From: Priestia aryabhattai
GTDB taxonomy: Bacteria; Bacillota; Bacilli; Bacillales; Bacillaceae_H
Direction: 5' to 3'
Length of the DNA stretch: 64,000 nt
Assembly: GCF_023715685.1 (NCBI RefSeq)
Contig: NZ_JAMBOQ010000001.1
Coordinates: forward strand, 248,001 to 312,000
The notes beneath the pieces were generated by a model, which had not been told where the DNA came from, did no database searches, and saw nothing but the letters and a program-made list of their open reading frames with translations. Below, in pieces: positions 50,159-59,289 of this stretch (its first letter is position 1; every line of letters starts with the position of its first letter). Both the position numbers and the translations under genes were made by a program.

Positions 50159-50188
50159 AAAAAGAGCGTCTCAGTCGGCGCTCTTTTT
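50159..50188. terminator. Bidirectional terminator at 50.2 kb
   Basis: Stem AAAAAGAGCG(T)C / G(G)CGCTCTTTTT with loop CTCAGTC-like centre, convergent genes. Confidence 0.75.
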
Positions 50189-50190
50189 GT

Positions 50191-50769
50191 TTATACAACA
50201 GATCTTCTTTCTAAATTGAAGACATTAACCTGCTCAGCATCAAAGCGGCTTAGCAATGAGTCTACTCCGTACTCAAGTGCAAAAGCACGTTCATTTTCTG
50301 AAATCGGAACGGCTTGCAGGAACGTTACTTTTTTATCAGATAGTTCAATCGTTGAAAAATTATCCCATAAAAACGGCGGAATCAGCAAAATGTGCTGCAT
50401 ATGAAAGCTGTCATCAAGGACCGCAATGACGTCTTTATAAATAGCTCCTGGGAAGATGGACACGTGAGATTTCATCATATGGAAAATACAGTTTGCTAAA
50501 ATAGCAGAATAAATACCGAATTCCTCATGACAAGCCCCAACGATTTCAATTCGAAGCGGGATCCCTCCAACTGTATAGCCTGTCGGACAGTGGTGTCCAC
50601 CGAGCGTTGCATACGCGGTTACGTCTTGACGCGGATGATTTTCACACGCCACAACGTGAATACCATGCTTTTTTCGTTCATCTGAATAATCTTCAATTCG
50701 GTCCTTTTGACCAAATACATCTATTGCTTTATGTATAATTAATTCTTCATCTTTTGTAAAATTACTCAT
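50191..50769 (-). CDS. Suppressor-of-fused-domain protein, YqcF-like
   Basis: A 192-residue soluble protein, exactly the length of B. subtilis YqcF. Shared features: YATLGGHHCP-like motif, LRIEIVGACH, FPGAIYKDVI, DDSFHMQHILLIPPFLWDN, VTFLQAVPISENERAFALEYG and the ending VFNLERRSVV. YqcF is reported as the antitoxin/immunity partner of the LXG toxin YqcG. Here no toxin gene is adjacent, so this is an orphan immunity-type protein. Start at 50769 (GGAGG, nine bases upstream); the frame reads further upstream without support. Confidence 0.82.
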   Translation of the reverse strand: MSNFTKDEELIIHKAIDVFGQKDRIEDYSDERKKHGIHVVACENHPRQDVTAYATLGGHHCPTGYTVGGIPLRIEIVGACHEEFGIYSAILANCIFHMMKSHVSIFPGAIYKDVIAVLDDSFHMQHILLIPPFLWDNFSTIELSDKKVTFLQAVPISENERAFALEYGVDSLLSRFDAEQVNVFNLERRSVV

Positions 50770-50945
50770 AAAAAACCTCCTTGCTTGCGACCTTAAAAAG
50801 CCCCCTACTGTACAGCATATACTACCGCACTCGCTTACGATATAGTTTTTAGAAAATGTGATAGAAATGTTATCGTTTCGTAACATACTATGAAATTGTA
50901 CCAAGAAGCAAACAAGAAACCTTAACCAAATTTTTCTTTTTCCAT

Positions 50946-50982
50946 AAAAAATAGAGCCTGCGCCATGGCAGCCTCTATTTTT
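50946..50982 (-). terminator. Terminator of the M24 peptidase gene
   Basis: Stem AAAAATAGAG(C)CTGC / GCAG(C)CTCTATTTTT with a GCCATG-type loop just after the stop. Confidence 0.8.
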
Positions 50983-50993
50983 CGGAGACATTA

Positions 50994-52094
50994 TTATGAA
51001 ATAATTTGTAATTCTTTTGAGTACTTCGTTAACGTTTTGTATCCATCTTTTGTAATGATTACATCATCTTCAATACGCACGCCTCCGAGCCCTGGAATAT
51101 AGATACCCGGTTCAATCGTATACACCATGCCTTCTTGAAGCACATCATCATTGTTGCGGCTCATTGAAGGAAACTCATGCACGCTGATACCAAGACCATG
51201 ACCAAGACGATGCAAGAAATAGTCTCCATACCCTGCTTCTGTAATAATATTACGTGCTACCATGTCCAAGTCACCAATGCGAGTGCCCGGCTTGGAAGCT
51301 TCAAGAGCTGCCTGCTCGGCGCGCTGTACCGTTTCATAGATTTCTTTTTGCTTATCATTAATCGACTTATAAGCTACTGTCCGCGTAATATCTGAACAGT
51401 ATCCGTCTAGTACTACACCTAAATCAAACAGAACCATATCGCCTGGCTTTAACGTGCGAAGACCTGGGTTCCCGTGGGCTTCTCCTGTTTTTTCACCAAA
51501 TAAAACCATGGTTGAAAACGACATCTCACGAATTCCTTTTCGCTTTAACTCGTATTCAATTTTAGCCAGAACATCCATTTCCGTAACGCCTTCTTTTAAA
51601 GCAGCTACGCCTACTTCTACACCAAAATCAGCTAGTTCAGCTGCTTTTTGCAGAATCTCAACTTCACGCTCATCTTTAATTAAACGCAGCTGATTTAATT
51701 TCTCTTCTGCTCCAACTAGCTCAGCATTTGGATATAAGTTAAGTAGTTCTTCAGCTCGCGCATACAGCAGCTGCTCTTTCTCTACAGCAACCTTTTTCAC
51801 ATCTATTACGTTTCGTTTATGTAAAGCTTCTTTGATGAGTTCCCAAGGATTTTGATGATCTTCATATCCAATCACATCAAACTTCCAGCCGGCTTCTTTT
51901 GCTTGACCCACTTCCATTGATGGACAAATAAGCATCGGCTCCACTTCGTGAAATACAAATAAGCCAAGCAGACGCTCATGCGGATCCGTGTGAAATCCAG
52001 TTAAATAAAATACGTTTTCAGTTGACGAAATAAAGGCCGTTTCTACATTCTTTTCTTTCAGCCATGATACGACTTTTTGCAAACGTGCTTCCAT
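50994..52094 (-). CDS. M24-family Xaa-Pro peptidase (YkvY/YqhT-like)
   Basis: A 366-residue proline peptidase. N-terminal creatinase-like domain (~1-125), C-terminal pita-bread domain with the five metal ligands in order: Asp in LFDLGVV, Asp in SDITRTV, His in RLGHGLGISVHE, Glu in YTIEPGIY and Glu in GVRIEDD. It removes N-terminal residues preceding proline from peptides or cleaves Xaa-Pro dipeptides, using two metal ions. Start ATG at 52092-52094 follows AAAGGGG; an ATG six codons earlier overlaps that site. Cytoplasmic, single gene. Confidence 0.9.
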   Translation of the reverse strand: MEARLQKVVSWLKEKNVETAFISSTENVFYLTGFHTDPHERLLGLFVFHEVEPMLICPSMEVGQAKEAGWKFDVIGYEDHQNPWELIKEALHKRNVIDVKKVAVEKEQLLYARAEELLNLYPNAELVGAEEKLNQLRLIKDEREVEILQKAAELADFGVEVGVAALKEGVTEMDVLAKIEYELKRKGIREMSFSTMVLFGEKTGEAHGNPGLRTLKPGDMVLFDLGVVLDGYCSDITRTVAYKSINDKQKEIYETVQRAEQAALEASKPGTRIGDLDMVARNIITEAGYGDYFLHRLGHGLGISVHEFPSMSRNNDDVLQEGMVYTIEPGIYIPGLGGVRIEDDVIITKDGYKTLTKYSKELQIIS

Positions 52095-52169
52095 TAAAAA
52101 AACCCCTTTCATTGTGCAATATTACTATTATAACATAGTTATTTAGCAATATTGTACAATGAATAGAGG

Positions 52170-52844
52170 TTAAGACAAAGCCGCGTGAAGAGTAGTAAGC
52201 TGCTCTTTAATCGCTTTTCGTTGAATACTTACTTTCATCAGCCAGCCATTTTCTCCGTATCTATAAATAAATTCGTACGTACCTTTAGGAAAATATTCTT
52301 TTACCAGCATGTCTCGGTTTTCAATAAATCCCGGATCGCCAATAAAATAGTTACCTTCTTCAAGCGGAAGCTCATGAACTTTTTTTTCTAGCTGCTTCTC
52401 TTCGTCTTCATCATCATCTATAACAATGTGCAGACCACCTTCATCACGCACAACGTCAAATTCACCGTTTTGTTCAAGCTCAAGCACCGGCACCACTTGC
52501 CCATTTACCGTTAGCAGCTGCTTGGTTCCTTCAAGAACCTGAGACCAATGATCATCGTATAAAGTAGCAGAATAAAAAACATAGCCCTGAGATTTATATA
52601 ATAAAAGCAGCTGTTCAAAATGATTTTTCACTTGTTCTTTATCAAACAGAATAACAAAATGCTTTCGATAGAAAAAACTTGTAAAAGGCAGAATAGACGA
52701 TTGATTAAGCTCTTTAATTATTTCAGCACTATCTTTACCTGAAATAATAGCTCCGGTCAATTCCCCCGCGCCATAAGGTTTCCAATGACTCAACGCCGCT
52801 TCTGGAATCAGCACAAGGTTCGAAGATGACACATATATACTCAT
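52170..52844 (-). CDS. Hypothetical protein with acidic central linker
   Basis: A 224-residue soluble protein. Start ATG at 52842-52844 has AAGGAG eight bases upstream (a GTG three codons earlier overlaps it). N-terminal alpha/beta region (residues 1-135), an acidic stretch IVIDDDEDEEKQLEKKV, then a short C-terminal domain with GNYFIGDPGFIENRDMLVKE and YEFIYRYGENGWLMKVSIQR. The C-terminal block (GDPG, Gly-Asn) resembles SMI1/immunity-like or DUF-type small domains, but I cannot assign one. No partner gene nearby. Confidence 0.6.
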   Translation of the reverse strand: MSIYVSSSNLVLIPEAALSHWKPYGAGELTGAIISGKDSAEIIKELNQSSILPFTSFFYRKHFVILFDKEQVKNHFEQLLLLYKSQGYVFYSATLYDDHWSQVLEGTKQLLTVNGQVVPVLELEQNGEFDVVRDEGGLHIVIDDDEDEEKQLEKKVHELPLEEGNYFIGDPGFIENRDMLVKEYFPKGTYEFIYRYGENGWLMKVSIQRKAIKEQLTTLHAALS

Positions 52845-53156
52845 TCGCTTCACTCCTTTTTTCTACATTTAGACCTATATTTAATCCTCGACAAACAGAG
52901 ACTTTCCTCTTATTCCATTCTTAAAAGACAGAACTTTTTCCCTAACTATGATAGATTATAACAAATATCCTCGAAAAAAATAACCTTTATTTCCTCTTTC
53001 TTCTATTTGTATACTTCTCTTATTTTAGCTGTCTCTGCAGATTTACTAGTGAACGTACTTGCTAATCTAATTCCTTAGTGTTAATTTTATTATGTCGTTT
53101 TATAATTTTTTGCATAATTGGTTTCAAACAAAAAAGTATTAATATTTTTGAATGCG
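52845..53156. other. AT-rich intergenic region
   Basis: About 310 bases between divergent genes. It contains a promoter for the LCP gene (53118-53145) and no gene, hairpin or repeat that I can support in the remainder. Confidence 0.5.
53118..53145 (+). promoter_or_regulatory. Candidate promoter of the LCP gene
   Basis: TTGGTT (53118-53123), 16-base spacer, TAATAT (53140-53145). Expected transcript start near 53152, only a few bases before the chosen ATG. Confidence 0.5.
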
Positions 53157-54113
53157 ATGGTGAGACATTTGGAAGAACGTACAGAACGTAAACAACATAA
53201 AAGAAAGAAGCAAAGAAAAAAGAAACGCTTTAGAAAGCTACTTCTTTTCTTTCTAATTCTTCTAATCGCCGCTGGTGCGTATGTGTATTATCAATACCAA
53301 CAAGGGTTAGCAGAAGCAGACGGAGCTTTTGGGAAAGATGGACAGTTTGATTTTAATGGTGCAAGTGCCAATTTAGATAGCATGAATGTGCTACTTCTTG
53401 GAATTGACTCTCGAGGTGAAGAACATTCGCGTGCCGATACAATTATGATTGCTCATTATGACAAAGACAGCAATCAGCCTAAAATTGTTTCTTTGATGCG
53501 TGATTCATATGTGGATATTCCTGGACATGGCAAAAACAAATTAAATTCAGCCTATGCATTTGGCGGGCCCGAATTAATGCGTAAGACAATTAAAGAAAAC
53601 TTTGGCGTAGATGTAAACTATTATGCCGTTGTTGATTTTAAAGGTTTTTCTAAAGTTGCCGATACGATTGCCCCTGATGGAATTACGGTTACCGTGCCAC
53701 ACGAAATGTCATCAGGAATTGGCATAACGCTAAAACCTGGAAAACAAACTCTTCACGGAGATAAATTACTAGGATACGTGCGATTCCGACACGATAGCCA
53801 AAGTGATTTCGGGCGCGTGAAGCGTCAACAAGAAGTTATTGGTAAATTAATGGATGAAGCTCTTCAAGTAAAGACGCTGGCGAAAGCTCCTAAGCTATGG
53901 GGAGTCATTGATCCATATGTGGATACGAATATTCCGCCAAAAACATTTATTGTGATAGGAAAAGATTTCTTAGTTGGAAATCAGCCAGATTTAAAATCTC
54001 TTCGTTTACCGGTTGAAGGTTCCTATTCAAATGAACGAGTATCCGGTATTGGTGCTGTTTTAAGCATAGACCTTGAAGAAAACAAACAAGCATTACAGTC
54101 ATTTTTAAATTAG
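53157..54113 (+). CDS. LytR-CpsA-Psr (LCP) family protein
   Basis: A ~318-residue cell-envelope transferase: strongly basic N-terminus (KRKKQRKKKRFRK), one membrane segment (LLLFFLILLIAAGAYVYY) and an extracellular LCP domain with NVLLLGIDSRG, SRADTIMIAHYD, SLMRDSYVDIPGHGKNKLNS and GYVRFRHDSQSDFGRVKRQQ (the conserved Arg/Asp pyrophosphate-binding residues). LCP enzymes attach wall teichoic acids or other glycopolymers from undecaprenyl phosphate carriers to peptidoglycan. The start is uncertain: ATG at 53157 or TTG at 53169; the frame reaching 53118 overlaps the promoter. Which paralogue (TagT/U/V) is unclear. Confidence 0.85.
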   Translation: MVRHLEERTERKQHKRKKQRKKKRFRKLLLFFLILLIAAGAYVYYQYQQGLAEADGAFGKDGQFDFNGASANLDSMNVLLLGIDSRGEEHSRADTIMIAHYDKDSNQPKIVSLMRDSYVDIPGHGKNKLNSAYAFGGPELMRKTIKENFGVDVNYYAVVDFKGFSKVADTIAPDGITVTVPHEMSSGIGITLKPGKQTLHGDKLLGYVRFRHDSQSDFGRVKRQQEVIGKLMDEALQVKTLAKAPKLWGVIDPYVDTNIPPKTFIVIGKDFLVGNQPDLKSLRLPVEGSYSNERVSGIGAVLSIDLEENKQALQSFLN

Positions 54114-54114
54114 G

Positions 54115-54146
54115 AAAAGGTGTCCATTAGCGGACACCTTTTTTTA
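54115..54146 (+). terminator. Terminator of the LCP gene
   Basis: Perfect stem AAAAGGTGTCC / GGACACCTTTT with six-base loop and T7. Confidence 0.9.
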
Positions 54147-54338
54147 TACTATTCAAAAAAACTTCTGTTTTTCCTCCCTATCCTTCAAAAAAATTTCAGC
54201 TTCGACAAAAAATGGAGATGAAATCAAGCTATTTTCTAGGAAGCAGCTGTTTCTTTAGAGTTCTATTTTTTCTATCACATGCGTATATGAAATGAGAAGC
54301 ACTTCTTTTTTATATTTTTTAGTCAAGGAGATGAAATT

Positions 54339-54704
54339 ATGAAATTATATGGTTTTCAATCTGAAGAAGAGCGTTCCTTTCTTCATTCTACCTATAAAGT
54401 AAACCCATTGCTTTCTCATACTGGAGATGTCAAAATCAGCTTTTTATCTTTTCAAGAAAATGATTATACCCCCCGTCAAGAAGCTACGATTCCACAGCTT
54501 CTTTTAGTCGTTCATGGGGAAGGCTGGGTAGCTGGCGATAACGGACTGAAAATTTATATCAAACAAGGTGAATCAGCATTTTGGAGAGCCGGGGAATCTT
54601 TTGAAGTCGGGAGTCTAACTGCTATGACAGGATTACTAATTGAAGGATTAGATATTGCTCCTCAAAAGCTGCTTACTTCTTTCTCACGAACAAATGTAAA
54701 TTAA
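54339..54704 (+). CDS. Small cupin-domain protein
   Basis: A 121-residue single-domain cupin-like protein. The beta-barrel pattern is visible: LLLVVHGEGWVAGDNGLKI (motif 1 region) and GESAFWRAGESFEVGS (motif 2 region). The usual metal-binding His pair (HxH) is missing in motif 1, with only one His (VVHGEG), so metal binding is doubtful. GGAGATG precedes the ATG. Single gene; function unknown. Confidence 0.7.
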   Translation: MKLYGFQSEEERSFLHSTYKVNPLLSHTGDVKISFLSFQENDYTPRQEATIPQLLLVVHGEGWVAGDNGLKIYIKQGESAFWRAGESFEVGSLTAMTGLLIEGLDIAPQKLLTSFSRTNVN

Positions 54705-54731
54705 AAAGCCGCTTTGACGCGGCTTTTTTTA
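54703..54731. terminator. Bidirectional terminator at 54.7 kb
   Basis: Stem AAAAAGCCGC / GCGGCTTTTT with a six-base loop between convergent genes. Confidence 0.85.
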
Positions 54732-55250
54732 TTGTCTTAGTAATTGAGCGTAGCTTTCTGCACTATCTTGCATGACTTTGTCACTCAGGTCACCGCCTGC
54801 TCCTTGAAATAAAAATGGGGTTTGGAACTTCATACCTGTTAAATTTGCCATAGCTTGAAAAGGAAGAAGCAGATTACTCATTGGATAACGGTTGTAGCCG
54901 CCTTCTTGATAAGCTTCTGCAGGGCCTCCTGTGGAAGTAGCCACGATAAACTCTTTTCCGTGAAGTTTAGTGCCTTTGCTGCCATAAGCCCATCCGTATG
55001 TTAATACAACATCTTGCCACTCTTTTAAGAGTGCTGGTGAGCTGTACCAGTAAAATGGAAATTGAAAAACAATACGATCGAATTGAACAGCTAACTCCTG
55101 CTCTTTTTCTACATCAATTTTAGAATCGGGATAGGCTGCGTATAAATCATGAACGTACACATTCTCTTCTTTTTTTACTCGCTCTGCCCACGCTTTATTA
55201 ATACGAGAAGATGCTAAGTTTGGATGTGCTAAAATAATCAGTGTTTTCAT
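54729..55250 (-). CDS. NAD(P)H:quinone oxidoreductase, flavodoxin-like fold (YwrO/KefF type)
   Basis: A 173-residue flavoprotein: N-terminal LIILAHPNLASSRINKAW phosphate-binding loop, VHDLYAAYPD, the FQFPFYWYSSPALLKEWQD block and GKEFIVATSTGGP, all typical of the NQO1/MdaB/YwrO group of FMN/FAD quinone reductases. It reduces quinones by two electrons, protecting against redox cycling. Length typical. Single cytoplasmic gene. Confidence 0.87.
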   Translation of the reverse strand: MKTLIILAHPNLASSRINKAWAERVKKEENVYVHDLYAAYPDSKIDVEKEQELAVQFDRIVFQFPFYWYSSPALLKEWQDVVLTYGWAYGSKGTKLHGKEFIVATSTGGPAEAYQEGGYNRYPMSNLLLPFQAMANLTGMKFQTPFLFQGAGGDLSDKVMQDSAESYAQLLRQ

Positions 55251-55390
55251 TTTGATACTCTCCTTCTGATGTCTGTGCTTGCTTTATTCTTTCCTATTTT
55301 TTATGCTTGCCTCTAACAGCTTGTTCAGTCATTCTTTCCTTTTTAGTCAGGAAATCCGAGCTAGTTTACACTTATAAACTACCAGTATTA

Positions 55391-56137
55391 TCATTCTTCT
55401 TCAACAAAATTGATTTCGCTTTTATCCCCTTTGATTTTCTTATGTATCCAAAACGGCAGATAAAGGACAAGAAAGCTAAGAATCATGATTCCCTCAACCC
55501 ATACTAAATACCAAGGATGAGGTCCTAGAATATCCAACAAGGAAGCGTGCCCTGGCTTTTTCATCATGTATAAATAATTCGCACCGATCAAACGATTCAT
55601 TATATAGATAAAAGCTCCATAAAGATTAACAAACAGCACGCTTACCCATAAAGAACGAAATGTCGGCTGATATCTGCAGGTAGCAATTAGCACACAGCAA
55701 GCAAGTACCACACCGCCATGAGATACATAGAACTGCACATAGCGAAACTGGGCATACGCATAACCGCCAAGGTCTGGGGTAATCATCGCTTGAACAGAGC
55801 TGCTGATTCCTGCGAAGTACACAAAATAAAAAAGAAACCTGCTTTTGGTTATCAGCATAACAGCAGCCAGCAGCACGACTATATCACTTAGCTGAAGAGG
55901 CAAAGAAGTTTTAGCAGACCACTGATGGCAGTCGATTTCCCAAGCCTGGTAGGCCACTTCTGAAGCTATTAGAACGAATGAAAGCAAACCGAACACACAC
56001 ATCTTCCTTCTCAGCTGCTTTCGACACCAAAAAATACATGCTCCTATGACAACGATGATGGCTAAAGTTACAAGATGTTCAACTGAAAAAAGCTGAAAGG
56101 AATGTTGTACAGGATGACACGTAAAAAACCTATTCAT
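55391..56137 (-). CDS. YwaF-family (TIGR02206) membrane protein
   Basis: A 248-residue integral membrane protein with about seven hydrophobic segments. The pattern LFSVEHLVTLAIIVVIGACI at the start, LPLQLSDIVVLLAA in the middle and GANYLYMMKKP...LLDILGPHPWYL near the end is that of B. subtilis YwaF. No function has been assigned to the family. Single gene. Confidence 0.82.
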   Translation of the reverse strand: MNRFFTCHPVQHSFQLFSVEHLVTLAIIVVIGACIFWCRKQLRRKMCVFGLLSFVLIASEVAYQAWEIDCHQWSAKTSLPLQLSDIVVLLAAVMLITKSRFLFYFVYFAGISSSVQAMITPDLGGYAYAQFRYVQFYVSHGGVVLACCVLIATCRYQPTFRSLWVSVLFVNLYGAFIYIMNRLIGANYLYMMKKPGHASLLDILGPHPWYLVWVEGIMILSFLVLYLPFWIHKKIKGDKSEINFVEEE

Positions 56138-56227
56138 ACCGGCGCCTCCCTTCCATCAGAAAACAAATTCGGTACCTTTAGCTTGTTCATAAGACCTTAT
56201 TTTCATTAATGCGCAGTTTTCTCACAA

Positions 56228-56274
56228 TAAAAAAGCAATTACACAGCAGCTGGTGCCTGTAATTGCTTTTTTTT
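56228..56274 (-). terminator. Terminator of the OpuF-like operon
   Basis: Stem AAAAAGCAATTACA / TGTAATTGCTTTTT with a fourteen-base loop and T8 on the minus strand. Confidence 0.85.
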
Positions 56275-56279
56275 CATTT

Positions 56280-57803
56280 TTATTCTTTAATTAATCCTTT
56301 TTTCACTAAGAATTGATGAGCGACTTCTTCAGCCGTTTTCCCTTTCGCATTTACTTGATAGTTCATTTCACGCATTTCGTCGTCACTGATTTTACCGCCC
56401 AGTTGATTTAAGATTTTTTTCAGTTCAGGGTGCTCTTTTAGCGTATCTTCACGAAGCACAGGCGCTCCTTGATACGGAGGGAAGAACTGCTGGTCGTCTT
56501 TTAAGACTTTTAAACCAAACTGTTTGATTTCAGGATCCGTTGCGTAAGCATCAAGCATGTTAATATCGCCTTTTTCTACAGCGCGATAGCGAAGCTTGGG
56601 CTCCATCGTTTTAATATTCGGGAAGGTAAGGCCATATTCTTTCTGAATGCCTACATAGCCGTCTTCACGATCTTTAAACTCAAGCGTCAACCCTGCTTTT
56701 ACTTTATCTCTTGCATTTGCCAAATCCGAAATAGTCGTTAGATTATTTTCTTTTGCAAATTCTTTTGTTACTGTCAATGTGTACGTATTATTAAACTTCA
56801 TTGGATCTAAATAGACAAGGCCGAATTTCTTTTGAAATCCTTCTTTTGCTTGATTGTACACCTGTGTTTCATCTTTGCTGTCCGGCTGTTCCTTTAGATG
56901 CGTCACAATGGCTGTACCCGTATACTCAGGGTACAAATCAATCTCCTTGTTACGCAGAGCCTCAAATACAAATACCGTTTTTCCAAGTGACGAACGCAGA
57001 TTTACTTTCATATCGGTTTGATCTTCAATTAATTCTTTGTACATATTAATTAAAATATCTTGTTCTGCGCCAATTTTCCCTCCGATAACAAGGTCTGGTT
57101 TTGTTGCGCTCATCGCAGCAAACGGAGAAACAAGAATGAGTATTAATACGATAATCATAATGAACGAGCGTTTTTTAGATCCTTTTTTAGCCGAGTGTTC
57201 AATCGTTCGCAGAATTCCATCGAAAATAAGCGCTAATAATGCTGCTGGAATGGCTCCTAATAAAATCAAACTATTATCACTTCGGTCAATACCAAGCAAA
57301 ATTAAGCTTCCCAGTCCGCCTGCTCCGATAAGAGCCACGATTGTCGCTGTACCAATAATCAGTACCATCGCTGTGCGAATTCCAGCCATAATGACAGGAA
57401 GTGCAAGAGGAAGTTCTACTTTAATTAATCGTCTCCACGAGTTCATCCCCATCGCTTTGGATGCTTCAATTAAAGATGGGTCCACTTCTTTAATTCCGGT
57501 ATATGTATTTCGTACAATAGGAAGAAGCGAATATAAAAACAGTGCAATAACCGCGGGAAAAGTTCCAATTCCGACAAGAGGAATTAGTAATCCTAATAAA
57601 GCGAGTGAAGGAATGGTTTGCAGTACGGCTGTTACCCCAATGATAGGTTCAGCAATGCGGTCATGCCTCGTTAAGTACAGCCCGAGCGGCACTGAAATTA
57701 ACACGGCGATAACAAGAGCCAGTACTGAAATTTGGATGTGTTCTAGAAGAGCTTGAAACAGTGTGTCTCCCCGTTGATCTAATAATGTGCTCAGTGTATT
57801 CAT
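56280..57803 (-). CDS. opuFB: OpuF-type permease fused to its substrate-binding domain
   Basis: A 507-residue hybrid. Residues 1-210 form an ABC permease with the EAA-type loop (DPSLIEASKAMGMNSWRRL). After a membrane segment (~218-238), residues 245-507 form an OpuAC/OsmF-type extracellular binding domain (DLVIGGKIGAEQDILINMYK, LYPEYTGTAIVTHL, DAYATDPEIKQFGLKVLKDD). This permease-SBP fusion is the arrangement described for the OpuF system, which imports glycine betaine and related compatible solutes. The start ATG shares its first base with the ATPase stop. Substrate specificity is inferred from the family. Confidence 0.87.
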   Translation of the reverse strand: MNTLSTLLDQRGDTLFQALLEHIQISVLALVIAVLISVPLGLYLTRHDRIAEPIIGVTAVLQTIPSLALLGLLIPLVGIGTFPAVIALFLYSLLPIVRNTYTGIKEVDPSLIEASKAMGMNSWRRLIKVELPLALPVIMAGIRTAMVLIIGTATIVALIGAGGLGSLILLGIDRSDNSLILLGAIPAALLALIFDGILRTIEHSAKKGSKKRSFIMIIVLILILVSPFAAMSATKPDLVIGGKIGAEQDILINMYKELIEDQTDMKVNLRSSLGKTVFVFEALRNKEIDLYPEYTGTAIVTHLKEQPDSKDETQVYNQAKEGFQKKFGLVYLDPMKFNNTYTLTVTKEFAKENNLTTISDLANARDKVKAGLTLEFKDREDGYVGIQKEYGLTFPNIKTMEPKLRYRAVEKGDINMLDAYATDPEIKQFGLKVLKDDQQFFPPYQGAPVLREDTLKEHPELKKILNQLGGKISDDEMREMNYQVNAKGKTAEEVAHQFLVKKGLIKE

Positions 57804-58765
57804 TACAGCGTTCCTCCTTCTTTCATTTTATCAGAAAGAAACGCTAATAGAGTTTTGCGCGTTACAACGCCAATGCGCTTGCTCCCTTTTTTCACGGCTA
57901 CTGCTTCATGGTCGTAAAGGGCGTCCATTGCTTGCTGAACAGTGGCGGTTGAAGCTAACTCTTCAGTTGCTTCTACGTCTGGTTGTTCACTTTTTTTTAC
58001 AAACATATCCAATGTCTCAAATAAAGCATTGCCTTGATTTCCAATAAACGTTTTTACAAATTCATTTTTAGGCTTTTGAATGAATTCTTCCGGCGTTCCA
58101 ACTTGGACAATTTCTCCATCTTTCATCAGGCAAATACGATCTCCAAGCGTCATCGCTTCGCTCATATCATGCGTAACAAACACAAATGTTTTTTTGATTT
58201 TTTCTTTTAAGCTAATAACATCTTGCTGAAGCTGTTCGCGGCTTAACGGATCGAGGGCACTAAAGGGTTCGTCCATTAAAATAACGGGAGGATCAGCTGC
58301 GAGGGCACGTGCTACACCGACACGTTGCTGCTGGCCACCTGAGAGCTCAGACGGCTTTCGGTTTCGATACTGCTTTGGGTCTAGTCCTACCAAGGTAAGC
58401 AGTTCATCAATGCGCTTTTTGATTTTATTTTTCTTCCAATGCTTCATCTCGGGTACAATGGCTATATTTTCGGCAATGGTCATATGAGGAAAAAGAGCAA
58501 TCTGCTGCAAGACATAACCAATGTTCCAGCGTAACTCATGTATGTTGTGGTCCGATACGAGCTTATCTTTTATGTATAGTTCTCCTTCGGTAATATCATG
58601 AAGACGGTTAATCATTTTTAAGGTGGTTGTTTTCCCACACCCACTCGGACCAATTAAAACGAAAAACTCCCCTTCTTTAATTTCTAGATTAATATTTTTC
58701 ACGGCAGTTGTACCGTCTGGGTATTGCTTTGACACATTCTTAAACGTAATCAAATTATCGTTCAC
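57803..58765 (-). CDS. opuFA: OpuF-type osmolyte transporter ATP-binding protein
   Basis: A ~320-residue ABC ATPase: Walker [11 protein letters not shown]-loop [13 protein letters not shown], signature [10 protein letters not shown], Walker [14 protein letters not shown], then a C-terminal extension (residues ~250-320) with one clear CBS-like motif ([20 protein letters not shown]) as in OpuA/OpuC-type ATPases. The start is uncertain: the GTG (58765) lies very close to GGGAG, and a TTG four codons later is an alternative. Two-gene operon with the fused permease. Drives uptake of compatible solutes under osmotic stress. Confidence 0.87.
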   Translation of the reverse strand: MNDNLITFKNVSKQYPDGTTAVKNINLEIKEGEFFVLIGPSGCGKTTTLKMINRLHDITEGELYIKDKLVSDHNIHELRWNIGYVLQQIALFPHMTIAENIAIVPEMKHWKKNKIKKRIDELLTLVGLDPKQYRNRKPSELSGGQQQRVGVARALAADPPVILMDEPFSALDPLSREQLQQDVISLKEKIKKTFVFVTHDMSEAMTLGDRICLMKDGEIVQVGTPEEFIQKPKNEFVKTFIGNQGNALFETLDMFVKKSEQPDVEATEELASTATVQQAMDALYDHEAVAVKKGSKRIGVVTRKTLLAFLSDKMKEGGTL

Positions 58766-58962
58766 ACTCCCTGTTGAAATTTAACCCCTAGTTTCGTGTA
58801 CCCAATACTTAGAAGCAATAAACATTCTTTTAAGAATATTTTTAAATATGATTCATAAGACTTAGTGGAAAAGATACACATGTTTTCTAACAGCTTCCTA
58901 ATAAAGCTATCAAACTGTTAAAGTTTTCACAAGGTGAGGAAGAATAATTTTAAAGCCAACAA

Positions 58963-59002
58963 AAATAAAAAAACCTCCTTTCAACAAGAAAGAAGGTTTT
59001 TT
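58963..59002 (-). terminator. Terminator of the tRNA-Thr gene
   Basis: Stem AAAACCTTCTTTC / GAAAGGAGGTTTT (one G-T) with a short loop and T7 on the minus strand, directly after the tRNA. Confidence 0.85.
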
Positions 59003-59006
59003 AGTA

Positions 59007-59079
59007 TGCTAGCGACAGGGATCGAACCTGCGACCTCTTGCTTACCATGCAAGTGCTCTACCTACTGAGCTACACCAGC
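59007..59079 (-). tRNA. tRNA-Thr (anticodon GGT)
   Basis: Cloverleaf readable on the minus strand: acceptor GCTGGTG pairing with CGCTAGC (two G-U), D arm GCTC/GAGC, anticodon stem CTTGC/GCAAG with loop ATGGTAA (anticodon GGT), T arm GCAGG-TTCGATC-CCTGT. The discriminator base is A; CCA is not encoded. Stand-alone gene with its own terminator. Confidence 0.95.
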
Positions 59080-59289
59080 GTCTTGGAAAATTATATCACG
59101 TTTAAATTCATTTAGGAAGCGCTTTTTTAAATTTTTTTATTGGTATATTCTCTAATTTGCGTCTTCTGAAATTCGCACTTTCTACAAAGTTCCATATTTT
59201 ATGTTAGAACTCCTTACATAAATTGTGTGAATTTTCTTTTTCTATATTACCCTTAGTAAAAGAGCTTACAAAAGAAGGGAAGAAAATAG

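Noticed and set aside
57037..57756. A 239-codon plus-strand frame inside the OpuF permease gene.
   Set aside because: Long only because the opposite gene is codon-biased; no ribosome binding site and no recognisable protein features.
59117..59130. GGAAGCGCTTTT resembled a cre site between the tRNA and the Rieske gene.
   Set aside because: Several mismatches to the consensus and poor position; AAGCGCTT alone is too common.
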